Notes: generated by a model from the letters alone, not told the origin. Counted from the first letter of the stretch, positions 47,622-56,921 are shown. The stretch is DNA of 64,000 nt from Saccharopolyspora flava (GCF_900116135.1 NZ_FOZX01000006.1:295624-359623), one strand, 5' to 3'. Translations and numbers: made by a program.

Positions 47622-48269
47622 TCAACGGGACGGCATCTTTCCGGTCACGATGAACTCGACCCGGCGCGCCACCGCGACCGCGTGGTCGGCGAAGCGCTCG
47701 TAGAAGCGGCCCAGCAGCGTCACGTCGACGGCCGTGGCCACGCCGTGCTCCCAGTCGGGGCTCATCATCACGGTGAACAGGTGCCGGTGCAGGTCGTCCA
47801 TCTCGTCGTCGACCTCGTCCAGCAGCCGCGCGGCCTCGATGTCCTGGGTCTTGATGACCGTGCTGACCTGGTTGGCCAGCTTCACCGCGATCCGGCCCAT
47901 CTCCGCGAAGTAGGCGGCGACGTCGTCCGGCAGCACCGCGTTCGGGTGCCTGCGGCGCGCGGCCTTGGCCACGTGCAGCGCCAGGTCGCCCATCCGCTCC
48001 ATGTCCTCGGCCGCGTGGATCGTGGCGATCACGCTGCGCAGGTCACCGGCGACCGGCGCCTGCAGCGCCAGCAGCCCGAAGGCGTACTCCTCGGCGCGCG
48101 AGCGGGCCTCGTCGACCAGCGAGTCCTCGTCGATGACCTGCTCGGCCAGGCTCAGGTCGGCTTCCAGGAGCGACTTGGTGGCGCGCTCCATCGCCGTCCC
48201 GACCATCGCCGACATGGAGCCGAGGACGTCGGTGAGCATGCCTAGTTGTTCCTGGTAGACCTCGCGCAT
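47622..48269 (-). CDS. phoU: Phosphate-signalling protein PhoU
   Basis: A 215-residue protein of two three-helix PhoU bundles, each with acidic metal-binding patches ([36 protein letters not shown]). PhoU links Pst transport state to the phosphate-sensing kinase and restrains the Pho response. It corresponds to Rv0821c (phoY2). ATG 48269 is the start. It is transcribed opposite to pst. Confidence 0.94.
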   Translation of the reverse strand: MREVYQEQLGMLTDVLGSMSAMVGTAMERATKSLLEADLSLAEQVIDEDSLVDEARSRAEEYAFGLLALQAPVAGDLRSVIATIHAAEDMERMGDLALHVAKAARRRHPNAVLPDDVAAYFAEMGRIAVKLANQVSTVIKTQDIEAARLLDEVDDEMDDLHRHLFTVMMSPDWEHGVATAVDVTLLGRFYERFADHAVAVARRVEFIVTGKMPSR

Positions 48270-48372
48270 GTCACCCAGCGTACTTCCCCGGGGAATCGGA
48301 CAGAATGACCTGCGGTGAACCAGGGGTGAACACGCCGTGATCGAGCTCACCGGAATCGGTCATTCCTGCAGG

Positions 48373-50781
48373 TCAGCCGCAGATGTCGTGCCCAGCATTA
48401 ACGGTTGAGAGATCACCCGGCAGCGACGGGTCCGGCTGCTGCTGGTGCAGCGCCCGGCCCACCCCGGCGGCCCCGCCGGAACCACCCGATCCGCCCGTCG
48501 GCGCGGTCTGGGCGACCCGCTGCGTCGGCGCGTCGGTGGTCACCGGAGCCCCGTCGATCATCGACTGGAACAGCGACTTCGCGGCGTCCTCGCGCAGGAC
48601 CTCCATGCCCTCGTCGTTGGCGTAGCCGGTGGTCGGCACCGTCACGAAGGTGACCTTGTTCGGGTCCAGGCCCTGCAGCTGCTGGCCGAGGTCCATCAGC
48701 CGGTCGGCGCCGACGTTGTCGCCGAACGTGTTGGCGCTGACGGCCTTGACGAAGTCGCTGAGCTTGCGCGGGTCGAGCAGCACCTGGCTGGACATGGTCT
48801 TGCGCAGCAGCGACGACAGGAACATCTGCTGGCGCTGCATCCGGCCGTAGTCCGAGGTCGGGTCGCCCTCGACGTGCCGCGCGCGGACGTAGGTCAGGGC
48901 CTGGTCGCCGGTCAGGTTGTGGCGGCCGGCCTCCGGGATGACCGTGCCCAGCATGGAGTCGACGATCGGCTTCTCGGTGCAGATCTCGACGCCGTGCACC
49001 GCGTCGACCATCGACTTGAAGCCGTTGAAGTCGATGCCCAGGAAGCTGTCCATCCGCAGACCCGAGACCTGCTGGATGACCTTCGTGGTGCACAGCGGAC
49101 CGCCGACCGCGTAGGCCTCGTTCAGCCGCGCGCCCTGCTTGGCCGGGACGACCTCGTTGCCGTACTTGCCGGTCTTGGAGTCCCAGCGCTGGCAGGCGGG
49201 CATGTTCACCTGCAGGTCGCGCGGGAAGGACACCAGGATCACGCGGCTCCGGTCGGCCGGGATGTGCGCGATCATCGTGGTGTCCGAGCGCGCGCCCGGC
49301 TCGTCGGACTCGTTGCCGACGCCGTCGGCGGCGGTGGCCCCGGCGCGGGTGTCGGAGCCGATCAGCAGGAAGTTCTGGTCGCCCGCCTGGCCGGCGACGT
49401 CCTTGATGTCCTGCGAGTTCGGGTCCAGCGCCAGCACCGCGGGCGGGCCGAACAGCGTGGTGGCGCCCCAGGCGAAGCCCAGCGACAGGAACACCGTCAG
49501 CGACGCGGCCACCGCCACGGCCATCACGATCAGGTTCGTGCGGCGCTTGCGCTGCTTCTTCTTCCACTCCATGCGCGACGCGCCGCCGCGGTCCTCGCGG
49601 AAGTCGAACGGCATGTCGCTGCCGAGCTCGGGTTCCTTCTTGTTGCCGGGCAGCCACGCGTAGCGCTTGCGGCGCTTGGCCTCCTCGGCGGCGATCTCGT
49701 CGTGCACCGCGGAGAACCGCGCGAGCGTGAGGTCGATCTGCTCGATGTCGTTCTTGCGCTCGTCGTCGCCGTCCAGGTCCTCGTCGAGGACCTCGGCCTC
49801 GTCGTCGAACTCGTCGAGCTCGGAGTAGCCGTCGGCGGGCTGGACGATCGCCGTCTCCTCGGCCCGCTCGACCGGGGGCGGCGTGGGCTTGGCGGCGGCC
49901 TGCTGGCCGTTCTGGCCGTTCTGGTTCTGGGGCGCGGCCGGGACGCGGGGGTGCTGCGTGGTCGCGGCCATGTCCGCCTGCTGGGGCGCGGGCGGGGCGG
50001 GCCGCGGGTTGCGGCCGGACGGCGGCGAGACGCGCTGCGGGGTGTCGGTGCTCAGCGCTTGGCTGATCCGGGTGGCCTCCTCGGCGGGAGGCTCGGGGTT
50101 GCGCCGGGCGGGCCGGGCGGCGGCGCCACCGGCGAACGCGGCGGCGGCACCGGGGGCCGACGGCGGAGGCGGGGTGGGCCGCTGGTTGCGGCCGGACGGC
50201 GGGGACACCGGCGCGGCCGGAGGCTGCTGCACGGGTCGCGGGCCGGTGCTCGGCGGCGTCCAGCCCACCGGGGGCGCCGGGTTGATCGGCGGCGCGGGCG
50301 GGTTGGGCATCGGGCGGCTCGGCGGCGCCTGCCGGGCGCGGCGGCCGGACCGCTCGGGGGTCGTCCAGGCCTGCGCCGGTTCCGGCGGCTGCGGAGCGGC
50401 CCGGCGGGGGCCGGTCTGCGGGGACTGCGGCGCGGCCGGCGGCTGGCCGGTCGGAGGCGCCGGGCTCGGGGTCGCCGGGGGTGCGGTCGGGGGCTGCTGC
50501 GGATCAGCGGCGCGGCGGTGGCCCGAGGTGCCCGGGCTCTTGCCGTGCTTGGACAGCAGATCGATCACTCGAGTGCCGCCCGTGCCGTCCTCGGACAGCG
50601 CGCGTCGGCGACGTCCGGAACCACCACTGGCCGAACCGGTGGCATCGGCGTCCTCGTCGGGGCGGGTACGCCGGTGCCCGAAGTCGCCATGCCGGGGGTC
50701 TTGCGGCACGCGTGTTCCCTCCCAACCTGCCTCAGTCATCGTTCTGCGAATCGTGCTGGCGCTCTCGACACTCCCCGACAT
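48373..50781 (-). CDS. LytR-CpsA-Psr (LCP) cell-wall polymer ligase
   Basis: An unusually long LCP protein, about 802 residues. The first ~290 residues are a disordered Pro/Ala/Gln/Gly-rich cytoplasmic region. An acidic stretch (LDEDLDGDDERKND) and a basic juxtamembrane patch follow, then one membrane span near residues 416-440. The extracellular LCP domain (about 470-660) carries the conserved Arg/Asp residues in ARSDTTMIAHI and VSFPRDL. LCP enzymes attach polymers such as arabinogalactan or teichoic acid to peptidoglycan. The start is uncertain (GTG/ATG choices at 50781 or 50739). It corresponds to Rv0822c. Confidence 0.88.
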   Translation of the reverse strand: MSGSVESASTIRRTMTEAGWEGTRVPQDPRHGDFGHRRTRPDEDADATGSASGGSGRRRRALSEDGTGGTRVIDLLSKHGKSPGTSGHRRAADPQQPPTAPPATPSPAPPTGQPPAAPQSPQTGPRRAAPQPPEPAQAWTTPERSGRRARQAPPSRPMPNPPAPPINPAPPVGWTPPSTGPRPVQQPPAAPVSPPSGRNQRPTPPPPSAPGAAAAFAGGAAARPARRNPEPPAEEATRISQALSTDTPQRVSPPSGRNPRPAPPAPQQADMAATTQHPRVPAAPQNQNGQNGQQAAAKPTPPPVERAEETAIVQPADGYSELDEFDDEAEVLDEDLDGDDERKNDIEQIDLTLARFSAVHDEIAAEEAKRRKRYAWLPGNKKEPELGSDMPFDFREDRGGASRMEWKKKQRKRRTNLIVMAVAVAASLTVFLSLGFAWGATTLFGPPAVLALDPNSQDIKDVAGQAGDQNFLLIGSDTRAGATAADGVGNESDEPGARSDTTMIAHIPADRSRVILVSFPRDLQVNMPACQRWDSKTGKYGNEVVPAKQGARLNEAYAVGGPLCTTKVIQQVSGLRMDSFLGIDFNGFKSMVDAVHGVEICTEKPIVDSMLGTVIPEAGRHNLTGDQALTYVRARHVEGDPTSDYGRMQRQQMFLSSLLRKTMSSQVLLDPRKLSDFVKAVSANTFGDNVGADRLMDLGQQLQGLDPNKVTFVTVPTTGYANDEGMEVLREDAAKSLFQSMIDGAPVTTDAPTQRVAQTAPTGGSGGSGGAAGVGRALHQQQPDPSLPGDLSTVNAGHDICG

Positions 50782-50963
50782 GTATCGCGCGGCGCCTAGG
50801 AGATAGTACGGCGGATCGCCCGAACTGACGATAGCGCCGACAGTTTCTTCACAATCAGTGCACGATCCTACCGCGCTGCTCGTCTATTGCGACGAGCCGT
50901 GCTAAGCCAGATGACCGATATGTTCACAATGAGAATGCACCCTGCGTTCTTGCGCGATCGCCA

Positions 50964-51818
50964 TCAGTAGCCGGCGGCTCTTCTCCCCGTTTCGGTGATC
51001 CGCTCGGAAGCGGCACCCGCCAACCGGACTTCGGCGCCTTTTCGGTAAGCGACGGCATTTCGACCGGCGCGCTTCGCCGCGTACAGCAGCGCGTCGGCCG
51101 AGATCAACTGCTGCTCGCCCGACACGTGCCCGCCGGTGCCCTGCTCGTGCGCGACGCCGATGCTGATCGTCACGCCGAGCCCGGGCGCCATCGTCTCCCA
51201 CTCGAAGTGCTCCACCCGCTGCCGGGCCGCTTCGCAGACCTGCACCGCCGAGTTGGGCAGGATGTGCGGCAGCACCAGCACGAACTCCTCGCCGCCGTAG
51301 CGGGCGCAGAACGCCCCGTCCGGCAACGCCTCCTGCAGCAGGTCCACGACCCGCTGCAGCACCCGGTCGCCGAACAGGTGTCCGTAGGTGTCGTTGACCA
51401 CCTTGAACCAGTCCAGGTCGATCAGCGACACCGCCAGGCCCTCGCCGGTCATGGCGTTCTCGGCGACCAGGTCGGCGAGCCGTTCGTCGAGGTAGCGACG
51501 GTTGTAGCTGGCGGTGAGGCTGTCCCGGAGGCTGTCCTCGCGAGCCTTGGCGTGCTCGCGGCGCAGCAGCTCGACCTCGCTGCGCAGCTGCTCGGGCACC
51601 GCCGGCTTGTCCGACGACATCATGTCCAGCGCCGAGCGCAGGTGGTGGTAGGCCTGCCGCCACTGGCCCCGGGAGGCCAGCAGCCGCGCGATGGACTCGT
51701 GCAGTTCCGCCATGCCCGTGCCGTTGGCGACTTCCTCACGGCTGCGAGGCGTGGGCGGTTGCGGCACGTCTCCTCCGCCGGAGTGCGGGTCTTGCCCGGT
51801 GAACCCGTTGCGGATCAT
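50964..51818 (-). CDS. Soluble GGDEF diguanylate cyclase
   Basis: A 284-residue protein with a short helical N-terminus (ELHESIARLLASRGQWRQAYHHL, TPR-like) and a coiled linker before a GGDEF domain: DSLTASYNRRYLDE, DLDWFKVVNDTYGHLFGD, YGGEEFVLVLP. The catalytic GGEEF is intact. The RxxD inhibitory site is absent, so product feedback is unlikely. ATG 51818 has a GGAGG site 8 bases upstream; GTG 51827 overlaps it. This is the second cyclase gene in the window and a possible source for RsiG. Confidence 0.92.
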   Translation of the reverse strand: MIRNGFTGQDPHSGGGDVPQPPTPRSREEVANGTGMAELHESIARLLASRGQWRQAYHHLRSALDMMSSDKPAVPEQLRSEVELLRREHAKAREDSLRDSLTASYNRRYLDERLADLVAENAMTGEGLAVSLIDLDWFKVVNDTYGHLFGDRVLQRVVDLLQEALPDGAFCARYGGEEFVLVLPHILPNSAVQVCEAARQRVEHFEWETMAPGLGVTISIGVAHEQGTGGHVSGEQQLISADALLYAAKRAGRNAVAYRKGAEVRLAGAASERITETGRRAAGY

Positions 51819-52108
51819 GTCGACCACCTCCCGTCCGCGCTGTCGTTCGGTCTGACGGAACGATCATGCCGGTTCGACTCGCCCCGTGCCTCGGTTCGCG
51901 CGATCGAGTGACAACGTCGGCGGTTCCGAGGCCGAGCCATCGGCTCCTAGGTGTGTACCGGGCGGAGGGGTGGATGTGGAAGCGAATCGGGACGGACCCA
52001 CCCGCACGGACGAGCAAACCAGTGTCAGTTTCATATCACCGCCCGGCAAGTCGATCGGAGTGATCTTGGCCGCAGATTCCCGTTTTTCGAGCGCCGGCGG
52101 GAGCGCGG

Positions 52109-52534
52109 TCATTGAGGACAGGGTGCGAAGCCGAACGTGCGGCCGTCGAGCACCACGAGGTGTTGTGACCCGATTTGATGACCGGTGGTGCTGCCGCCCG
52201 TCCGGGTGGTGACCTCGACGCCGATCACCCAGATCTGCCCGCGCGGCACCACGCCGTCGGCGGTGAACCCGGGATCGGGCCGCAGCGTGCTCCACGCCGG
52301 GTCGAGCCGGACGGTGAGGTCGCCGAGCTCGCACGTGTTGGCGGTGAAGTCCGGGTGCTGAGTCCGGTTGAAGAACTCCTGCTGCGCCGCCGGTCCGGCC
52401 GCGGCGGCGGCGTTGTTGTCGGCGAAGTACCCGCGGAAGTCCGGCCGCTGCGGCGTCGAGGCGCAGCCGGACAGCGCTGCGGCGAGGCCGAGCGCTGCGG
52501 TCAGGCCCAGCGCGGTGAGCGGCCGGCCCGGCAC
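52109..52534 (-). CDS. Small lipoprotein, unknown function
   Basis: A 141-residue exported lipoprotein. The lipobox is ALSGC at about residue 23. The mature part has two further Cys (NTCELGDLT and FAPCPQ) likely to pair, and a beta-rich core (VRLDPAWSTLRPD, GQIWVIGVEVTTRTGG). Nothing in it names a function. GTG 52534 starts 2 bases after the stop of dus, so it is probably translated from the dus message. Confidence 0.72.
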   Translation of the reverse strand: MPGRPLTALGLTAALGLAAALSGCASTPQRPDFRGYFADNNAAAAAGPAAQQEFFNRTQHPDFTANTCELGDLTVRLDPAWSTLRPDPGFTADGVVPRGQIWVIGVEVTTRTGGSTTGHQIGSQHLVVLDGRTFGFAPCPQ

Positions 52535-52536
52535 GC

Positions 52537-53700
52537 TCAGCCGCCGCTGGAGTCGATCTCCGCGCCGCTCGGCACGGTCGCGTCGTCGGGGTCGTCGAGC
52601 CAGCCCTCGGGCAGCACGACCTTGCCCGCCGAGCCCTGGCGCCCGCGCGGTCCCTCGGCGTCGGTCGGGAACGGCACGGTCGGGTCGAGCTGCGCCAGCA
52701 GGTCGTCGAGCTGCGCGAGGCTGGACACCAGCCCGAAGCCGTGCCGCAGGTCGGAGCCGACGGGGAAGCCGCGCAGGTACTGCGACATGTGCTTGCGCAG
52801 GTCGCGCAGGCCCTTCTCCTCGCCCATGTGGTCGGCGAGCAGCTCGGCGTGCCGCCGCAGCACGCGCGAGACCTCGCCCAGGTTCGGGCCTTCCGGGATC
52901 GGCTGTCCGGTGAACGCGGCCTGCAGGTCGCGGAACAGCCAGGGGCGCCCGAGGCAGCCGCGCCCGACGACCACGCCGTCGCAGCCGGTCTCGTCGACCA
53001 TCCGCAGCGCGTCGTCGGCGCTGAAGATGTCGCCGTTGCCCAGCACCGGGATCGAGGTGACGTGCTGCTTGAGGGTGCGGATCGCCGACCAGTCGGCGGT
53101 CCCGGAGTAGCGCTGCGAGGCGGTCCTGCCGTGCAGCGCGACCGCTGCGGCGCCCTCCTCCTCGGCGATGCGCCCGGCGTCGAGGTAGGTGATGTGCTCG
53201 TCGTCGATGCCGATGCGGAACTTCACGGTCACCGGGATGCCCGCCGGCGCGGCGGCGGTGACGGCGGCGCGCACGATGTCGCGGAACAGCCGCCGCTTGT
53301 ACGGCAGCGCGGAACCGCCGCCCTTGCGGGTGACCTTGGGGACCGGGCAGCCGAAGTTCATGTCGACGTGATCGGCGAGGTCCTCCTCGACGATCATCCG
53401 CACGGCCTGCCCCATCGTGACCGGGTCGACGCCGTAGAGCTGCATCGAGCGCGGGCTCTCGTCGGCGTCGAAGGTGATCATCTCGAGCGTCTTGGGGTGC
53501 CGTTCCACCAGCGCCCGGCTGGTGATCATCTCGCACACGTACAGCCCGGCGCCGTACTCCCGGCACAGCCGCCGGAACGCCACGTTCGTGATTCCCGCCA
53601 TCGGGGCGAGCACCACCGGCGGATCGACCTCGTGAGGCCCGATCCGCAGCGTCTTGGCACCCGTCGGGGCGGGCAGGTCCAGAGCGGTCATCACGCCCAT
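52537..53700 (-). CDS. dus: tRNA-dihydrouridine synthase
   Basis: A roughly 387-residue FMN-dependent TIM-barrel enzyme that reduces uridines in tRNA D-loops. The family motifs are APMAGITNVAFRRLC, MNFGCPVPKVTRKGGGSAL with the catalytic Cys, RIGIDDEH, HGRTASQRYSG and GNGDIFSADDA. ATG 53700 is used; ATG 53691 is equally possible. It corresponds to Rv0823c, at the end of the long conserved block. Confidence 0.93.
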   Translation of the reverse strand: MGVMTALDLPAPTGAKTLRIGPHEVDPPVVLAPMAGITNVAFRRLCREYGAGLYVCEMITSRALVERHPKTLEMITFDADESPRSMQLYGVDPVTMGQAVRMIVEEDLADHVDMNFGCPVPKVTRKGGGSALPYKRRLFRDIVRAAVTAAAPAGIPVTVKFRIGIDDEHITYLDAGRIAEEEGAAAVALHGRTASQRYSGTADWSAIRTLKQHVTSIPVLGNGDIFSADDALRMVDETGCDGVVVGRGCLGRPWLFRDLQAAFTGQPIPEGPNLGEVSRVLRRHAELLADHMGEEKGLRDLRKHMSQYLRGFPVGSDLRHGFGLVSSLAQLDDLLAQLDPTVPFPTDAEGPRGRQGSAGKVVLPEGWLDDPDDATVPSGAEIDSSGG

Positions 53701-53765
53701 TGTCCCCGATGCCCGAGGGCGATCACCCGTGACCTGCGTCAAGGCGTTCCGGTGCGGGAAGCGCA

Positions 53766-53798
53766 GGAGGGCACCCGCCTGGTCGGCGGATGCCCTCC
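53766..53798 (-). terminator. sodC terminator
   Basis: A 14-bp stem with one mismatch (GGAGGGCACCCGCC arm) and a 5-nt loop, 17 bases after the sodC stop on the minus strand. Confidence 0.7.
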
Positions 53799-53814
53799 CG
53801 GTGCTCCCGGCGGA

Positions 53815-54441
53815 TCAGAAGTCCGCGGTGATGCAGGCCAGGCGCGAGCCCGCGGAGCCGGCCTTGCCGGGCTCGGAGTGGGTGTGGGTCTCGTGCAGCA
53901 CGACCGACTGGGCGTCGTCGCGGGTGGCCAGCGACCAGGCGCCCTCGGCGGTGGCGGTGCCGTTGCCCTGCGCGTCGGTGTGGAAGTCCAGCCACACCTC
54001 GTTCTGCGGGTTGGCGTAGGCCGGGTCGACCGACGGCTTCACCGGGTCGGCCTTCTCCTGGTAGTGCGAGCCGGCGTCCTCACCGGTCGCGCCGCAGGGC
54101 TTGACGTGCACGTGGGCGCCGTAGGGGCGGTTCGGCTGCAGGCCCTTGACCTCGACGGTCACCTGGCTCTTGCCGTCGGCGGCGGAGGAGTTGACGGTGA
54201 TCTGCCCGCCGACCGGCACCTCTTCGGGCTTGTAGGTGATGGCCTTGGCGGTCGGCGAGAAGTTCTCGAACGCGCCCGAGGTCTGCTTGCCCGCAGCGGA
54301 CTGGCCCTCGGCGGGCGTCTGCGGCGCGGGCTGGTGCTGCGCGTGCTCGGCCTCCTGGCCTCCGCCGCAACCGGCGAGGAGCACGCCGGCGGTGCACAGG
54401 CCCACGATCGAACCGAACAGTCGCGTCCGCTGCTGAAGCAT
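53815..54441 (-). CDS. sodC: Cu-Zn superoxide dismutase lipoprotein
   Basis: A 208-residue exported enzyme. The lipobox is LLAGC at about residue 24, followed by a His/Gln/Pro-rich linker. The copper-zinc fold has the metal histidines in AHVHVKPCG, GSHYQEK, DFHTDAQGNG and LHETHTHSEPG, and the disulfide Cys in HVKPCG and RLAC. It dismutes extracellular superoxide. ATG 54441 is the start. Lipoprotein SodC is typical of mycobacteria and relatives. Confidence 0.9.
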   Translation of the reverse strand: MLQQRTRLFGSIVGLCTAGVLLAGCGGGQEAEHAQHQPAPQTPAEGQSAAGKQTSGAFENFSPTAKAITYKPEEVPVGGQITVNSSAADGKSQVTVEVKGLQPNRPYGAHVHVKPCGATGEDAGSHYQEKADPVKPSVDPAYANPQNEVWLDFHTDAQGNGTATAEGAWSLATRDDAQSVVLHETHTHSEPGKAGSAGSRLACITADF

Positions 54442-54852
54442 GTTTCTGTCCTTAATGGTCGCCGAGGTCTCGGCTGTTGACGCTGCCCGCGCGAACATGG
54501 CCGCATGTTCAGGATTTTTCCTGCTCAGCGTCCGTGCGGGCATTCCCTTCCCTGGGGGATTGATCCTAAGTGCCCAAGGTTGCGTTCCGGCATCGCCGGG
54601 GCGACCCGGAGGTTCGCCGTCCGCGAATCGGCAGCCGGTCCTCGCTGTTCACTACGATCAAGTCGTCCGCCCGAGCGATCCTCATCACGCGACCGCGCGA
54701 CCGTCCTATGTGGACGGAAGTTGATCGATGCCGGTTATCGGCCGAGAAGTTCGGTTGATCTCGAATCGGCCCGGGCGTTGCGGACGCGCCGCGATCTCCC
54801 TAAGGTGTTACTTGAAGTAACAGGTGTGCTCGGTATCCCCGAGGAGGTCGCG
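54442..54852. other. 411-base divergent intergenic region
   Basis: Between sodC and the 54853 gene. Apart from the palindrome at 54806-54822, I see no gene or repeat. Confidence 0.5.
54806..54822. promoter_or_regulatory. Perfect 17-nt palindrome TGTTACTTGAAGTAACA
   Basis: It lies 30 bases upstream of the 54853 start codon. This form is typical of TetR-type operators, and the TGTTAC half-site recurs at 20786. The bound regulator is unknown. Confidence 0.5.
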
Positions 54853-55152
54853 ATGCCGGTTCCCGAGGCGTTCTCCAAGCTGGTCGACACGACCGTCGCG
54901 CAGACGGCGAAGTTCTACGAGCAGGTCCGCCAGGACGGTGCCGAGCACGTCGCGCGCTTCTCCGGCCGCGCCGCCAGCTGGGCCGACCAGGCAGGCGCCG
55001 CGACGGCGGACTTCACCGAGGACGCCGCGACGAAGGCGGCCGCGGTGAGCCGCACGGCGGCCGACAAGGTCGCCACCGCCACCAGCGGTCTCGCCGAGAA
55101 CGTCGGCGAGCGCATCATCCGGCTCGGCGAGAAGCTCACCCGCCGCGACTGA
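54853..55152 (+). CDS. Small Ala-rich helical protein
   Basis: A 99-residue protein with amphipathic helices rich in Ala (AASWADQAGAATADFTED, ATKAAAVSRTAADKVATA) and a basic end (GEKLTRRD). It resembles apolipoprotein- or LEA-like helical stress proteins, without a named family. A strong GAGGAGG site precedes ATG 54853, and the palindrome 30 bases upstream suggests specific control. Its 3' end overlaps the convergent SRPBCC gene by 17 bases. Confidence 0.7.
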   Translation: MPVPEAFSKLVDTTVAQTAKFYEQVRQDGAEHVARFSGRAASWADQAGAATADFTEDAATKAAAVSRTAADKVATATSGLAENVGERIIRLGEKLTRRD

Positions 55153-55636
55153 TCCGCGGGTAGCCGCGCTTGGCCGTGCGCTCCAGCACGCCCAGCGTCG
55201 CCCGCAGCGCCTTCTGGTCGATCACCGGGAAGACCGGTTCCCAGTCCGGGTGCACGCCGCTCCAGTCGCAGTACGAGGTGACGCGGGTGGCCGGTCCGTC
55301 ACCGCTGTCCTCCAGCGGTTCGAGCAGGTAGCCGAAGACGTGGCCGATCGGCGGTTTGATCGTGCCGTGGATCGTCCACTCGATCTCGGTGGGCTCGACG
55401 ACCTTGGTGAACACGACCTCGACGTCGTACTGGCCCATGGGGAGGTCGCCCAGCGCTTCGCGGTCCATGTGCACCACGAAGGTGTCCCCGGCCGCGCTCA
55501 CCGGCGCGCCGTCGGAGGACTGCAGCATCCCGGACGAGTCGATCGCCACGTGCCCCTCGGGGTCCCGCAGCACGGCGAAGATCTCCGACGGCGAGACCGC
55601 CATCGTGCGCGTGGCCGCGATGCGCTTGTCGCTCAT
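55136..55636 (-). CDS. SRPBCC-fold (polyketide cyclase/START-like) protein
   Basis: A 166-residue START-like barrel. Typical elements are the N-terminal TRTMAVSPSEIFAVLRDPEGH, the conserved mid-strand EIEWTIHGTIKPPIGHVFGYLLEP and the C-terminal helix KALRATLGVLERTAK. Members bind hydrophobic ligands; the ligand is unknown. It overlaps the 54853 gene tail to tail and is 10 bases from the ArsC gene, with which it probably forms an operon. Confidence 0.82.
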   Translation of the reverse strand: MSDKRIAATRTMAVSPSEIFAVLRDPEGHVAIDSSGMLQSSDGAPVSAAGDTFVVHMDREALGDLPMGQYDVEVVFTKVVEPTEIEWTIHGTIKPPIGHVFGYLLEPLEDSGDGPATRVTSYCDWSGVHPDWEPVFPVIDQKALRATLGVLERTAKRGYPRISRGG

Positions 55637-55646
55637 GCCCGCGACC

Positions 55647-56030
55647 CTACGGCCGAGCCCCGTCCCGCTCGGCCTCGATGACGCGACGCACCGATTCGGG
55701 ATCGCGGCCGACGACGGTGGTGCTGTCGGAGGCGGTGATGATCGGGCGCTGGACGAGCTTCGGGTTCTCGCTCATCAGGCGCAGCCACTCACCCCGGTGC
55801 TCGGCGTCCTTCGGCACGTCGCGCAGCCCGATCTCCTTGGCGACGGCCTCACCGGTCCGCGCGATGTCCCACGGCTCCAGCCCGAGCCGCTCCAGCACGG
55901 CCTCCAGCTCACCGACCGTCGGCGGCTCCTCCAGGTAGCGCCGCACGGTGTACTCGGCCCCGGCCGCGTCCAACTCGCTCACCGCGGAACGGCACTTCGA
56001 ACACGCCGGATTCACCCAGATCTCCAACAC
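55647..56030 (-). CDS. ArsC/Spx-family thioredoxin-fold protein
   Basis: A 127-residue member of the ArsC family (glutaredoxin-like arsenate reductases and Spx). It has C10-SK-C13 (NPACSKCRS), the EEPPTVGELEAVLERLG segment and the RPIITASDS motif with the arsenate-binding Arg region. No ars operon genes lie near, so a general thiol-redox role is as likely as arsenate reduction. It is 16 bases from the Wzt-like gene upstream on the same strand. Confidence 0.82.
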   Translation of the reverse strand: MLEIWVNPACSKCRSAVSELDAAGAEYTVRRYLEEPPTVGELEAVLERLGLEPWDIARTGEAVAKEIGLRDVPKDAEHRGEWLRLMSENPKLVQRPIITASDSTTVVGRDPESVRRVIEAERDGARP

Positions 56031-56039
56031 ACCCCCAGA

Positions 56040-56795
56040 CTACGTCCCCGCGAACGGCGGATGGCCCTTGTACGCGGTCAGCACCTCCGTCACGGGCCCG
56101 GTCATCCGGATCGCTCCCTCGTCCATCCAGATCGCCGTGCTGCACAGCTCCATCAGCAGTTCGTCGGAGTGCGACGCGAAGACCAGCATTCCGGAGCGCT
56201 CGACGAGGTCCACCATGCGCCGGCGCGCCTTGGCGATGAACGCGGCGTCGACCGCGCCCAGGCCCTCGTCGAGGATCAGGATCTCCGGGTCGATCGTGGT
56301 GACGACGCCCAGCGCCAGGCGCACCCGCATACCCGCCGAGTAGGTCCGCAGCGGCATGTGCAGGTAGTCGCCGAGCTCGGTGAACTCCGCGATGTCGTCG
56401 GCCCGGTCCAGCATCTGGCGTCGCGTCATGCCGAGGAAGAGCCCGCGGATGATGATGTTCTCGTAACCGGAGACCTCCGGGTCCATGCCGACGCCGAGGT
56501 CGAAGACCGGCGCGACCTTCCCCCGGATCCGGGCGCTGCCGCGCGTGGGCTCGTAGATCCCGGACAGCAGCCGCAGGAGCGTCGACTTCCCGGCCCCGTT
56601 GTGCCCGACGAGGGCCACTCGATCGCCTTCGCGCAGCGACAGCGTGATCCCTCGCAGGGCCTCGACGACCGGCACCTTCGCCCCGGTCCCGATCTTGCCC
56701 CCGACCTTGCCGAACACCTTCTTCTTCAACGACCGAGACCGCGCGTCGAAGATCGGGAAGTCGACGAACGCGTCCCGCACCTCGATCCCCACCAA
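56040..56795 (-). CDS. Polysaccharide-export ABC ATPase, RfbE/Wzt-like
   Basis: A roughly 251-residue ATPase of the polysaccharide-export type, close in sequence pattern to mycobacterial RfbE (Rv3781), the galactan exporter ATPase: FVDFPIFDARSRSLKK, Walker A GHNGAGKST, FDLGVGMDPEVSGYENIIIRG, signature YSAGMRVRLALG, Walker B LILDEGLGAVDA. The start is ambiguous (TTG 56795, GTG 56792 or GTG 56813). In relatives it sits beside its permease and the glfT1 galactofuranosyltransferase gene; here neither is adjacent. Confidence 0.85.
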   Translation of the reverse strand: MVGIEVRDAFVDFPIFDARSRSLKKKVFGKVGGKIGTGAKVPVVEALRGITLSLREGDRVALVGHNGAGKSTLLRLLSGIYEPTRGSARIRGKVAPVFDLGVGMDPEVSGYENIIIRGLFLGMTRRQMLDRADDIAEFTELGDYLHMPLRTYSAGMRVRLALGVVTTIDPEILILDEGLGAVDAAFIAKARRRMVDLVERSGMLVFASHSDELLMELCSTAIWMDEGAIRMTGPVTEVLTAYKGHPPFAGT

Positions 56796-56846
56796 GCCCG
56801 AACCCCTCTCCACAGAAGCGAACGCAAATTACCATTCGCATCCCTG

Positions 56847-56921
56847 GTGTCGAAAACCCCGGCATTCGTCGCGTCGAAAACCCCGGTTTTCGCGCCGACG
56901 AATGTTGCGGTTTTCGACGCC
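56847..56921. repeat. 75-nt palindromic element with TCGAAAACC units
   Basis: The two halves are near-complementary over ~36 nt, each containing (G)TCGAAAACC, a CATTCGTCG block and a second CGAAAACC. It lies between the divergent Wzt-like and TetR genes, so it is not a simple terminator. Only one copy is in the window. Confidence 0.6.

Noticed and set aside
54440..54724. Possible small gene between sodC and 54853
   Set aside because: No ribosome site or domain; the region looks like a divergent promoter.
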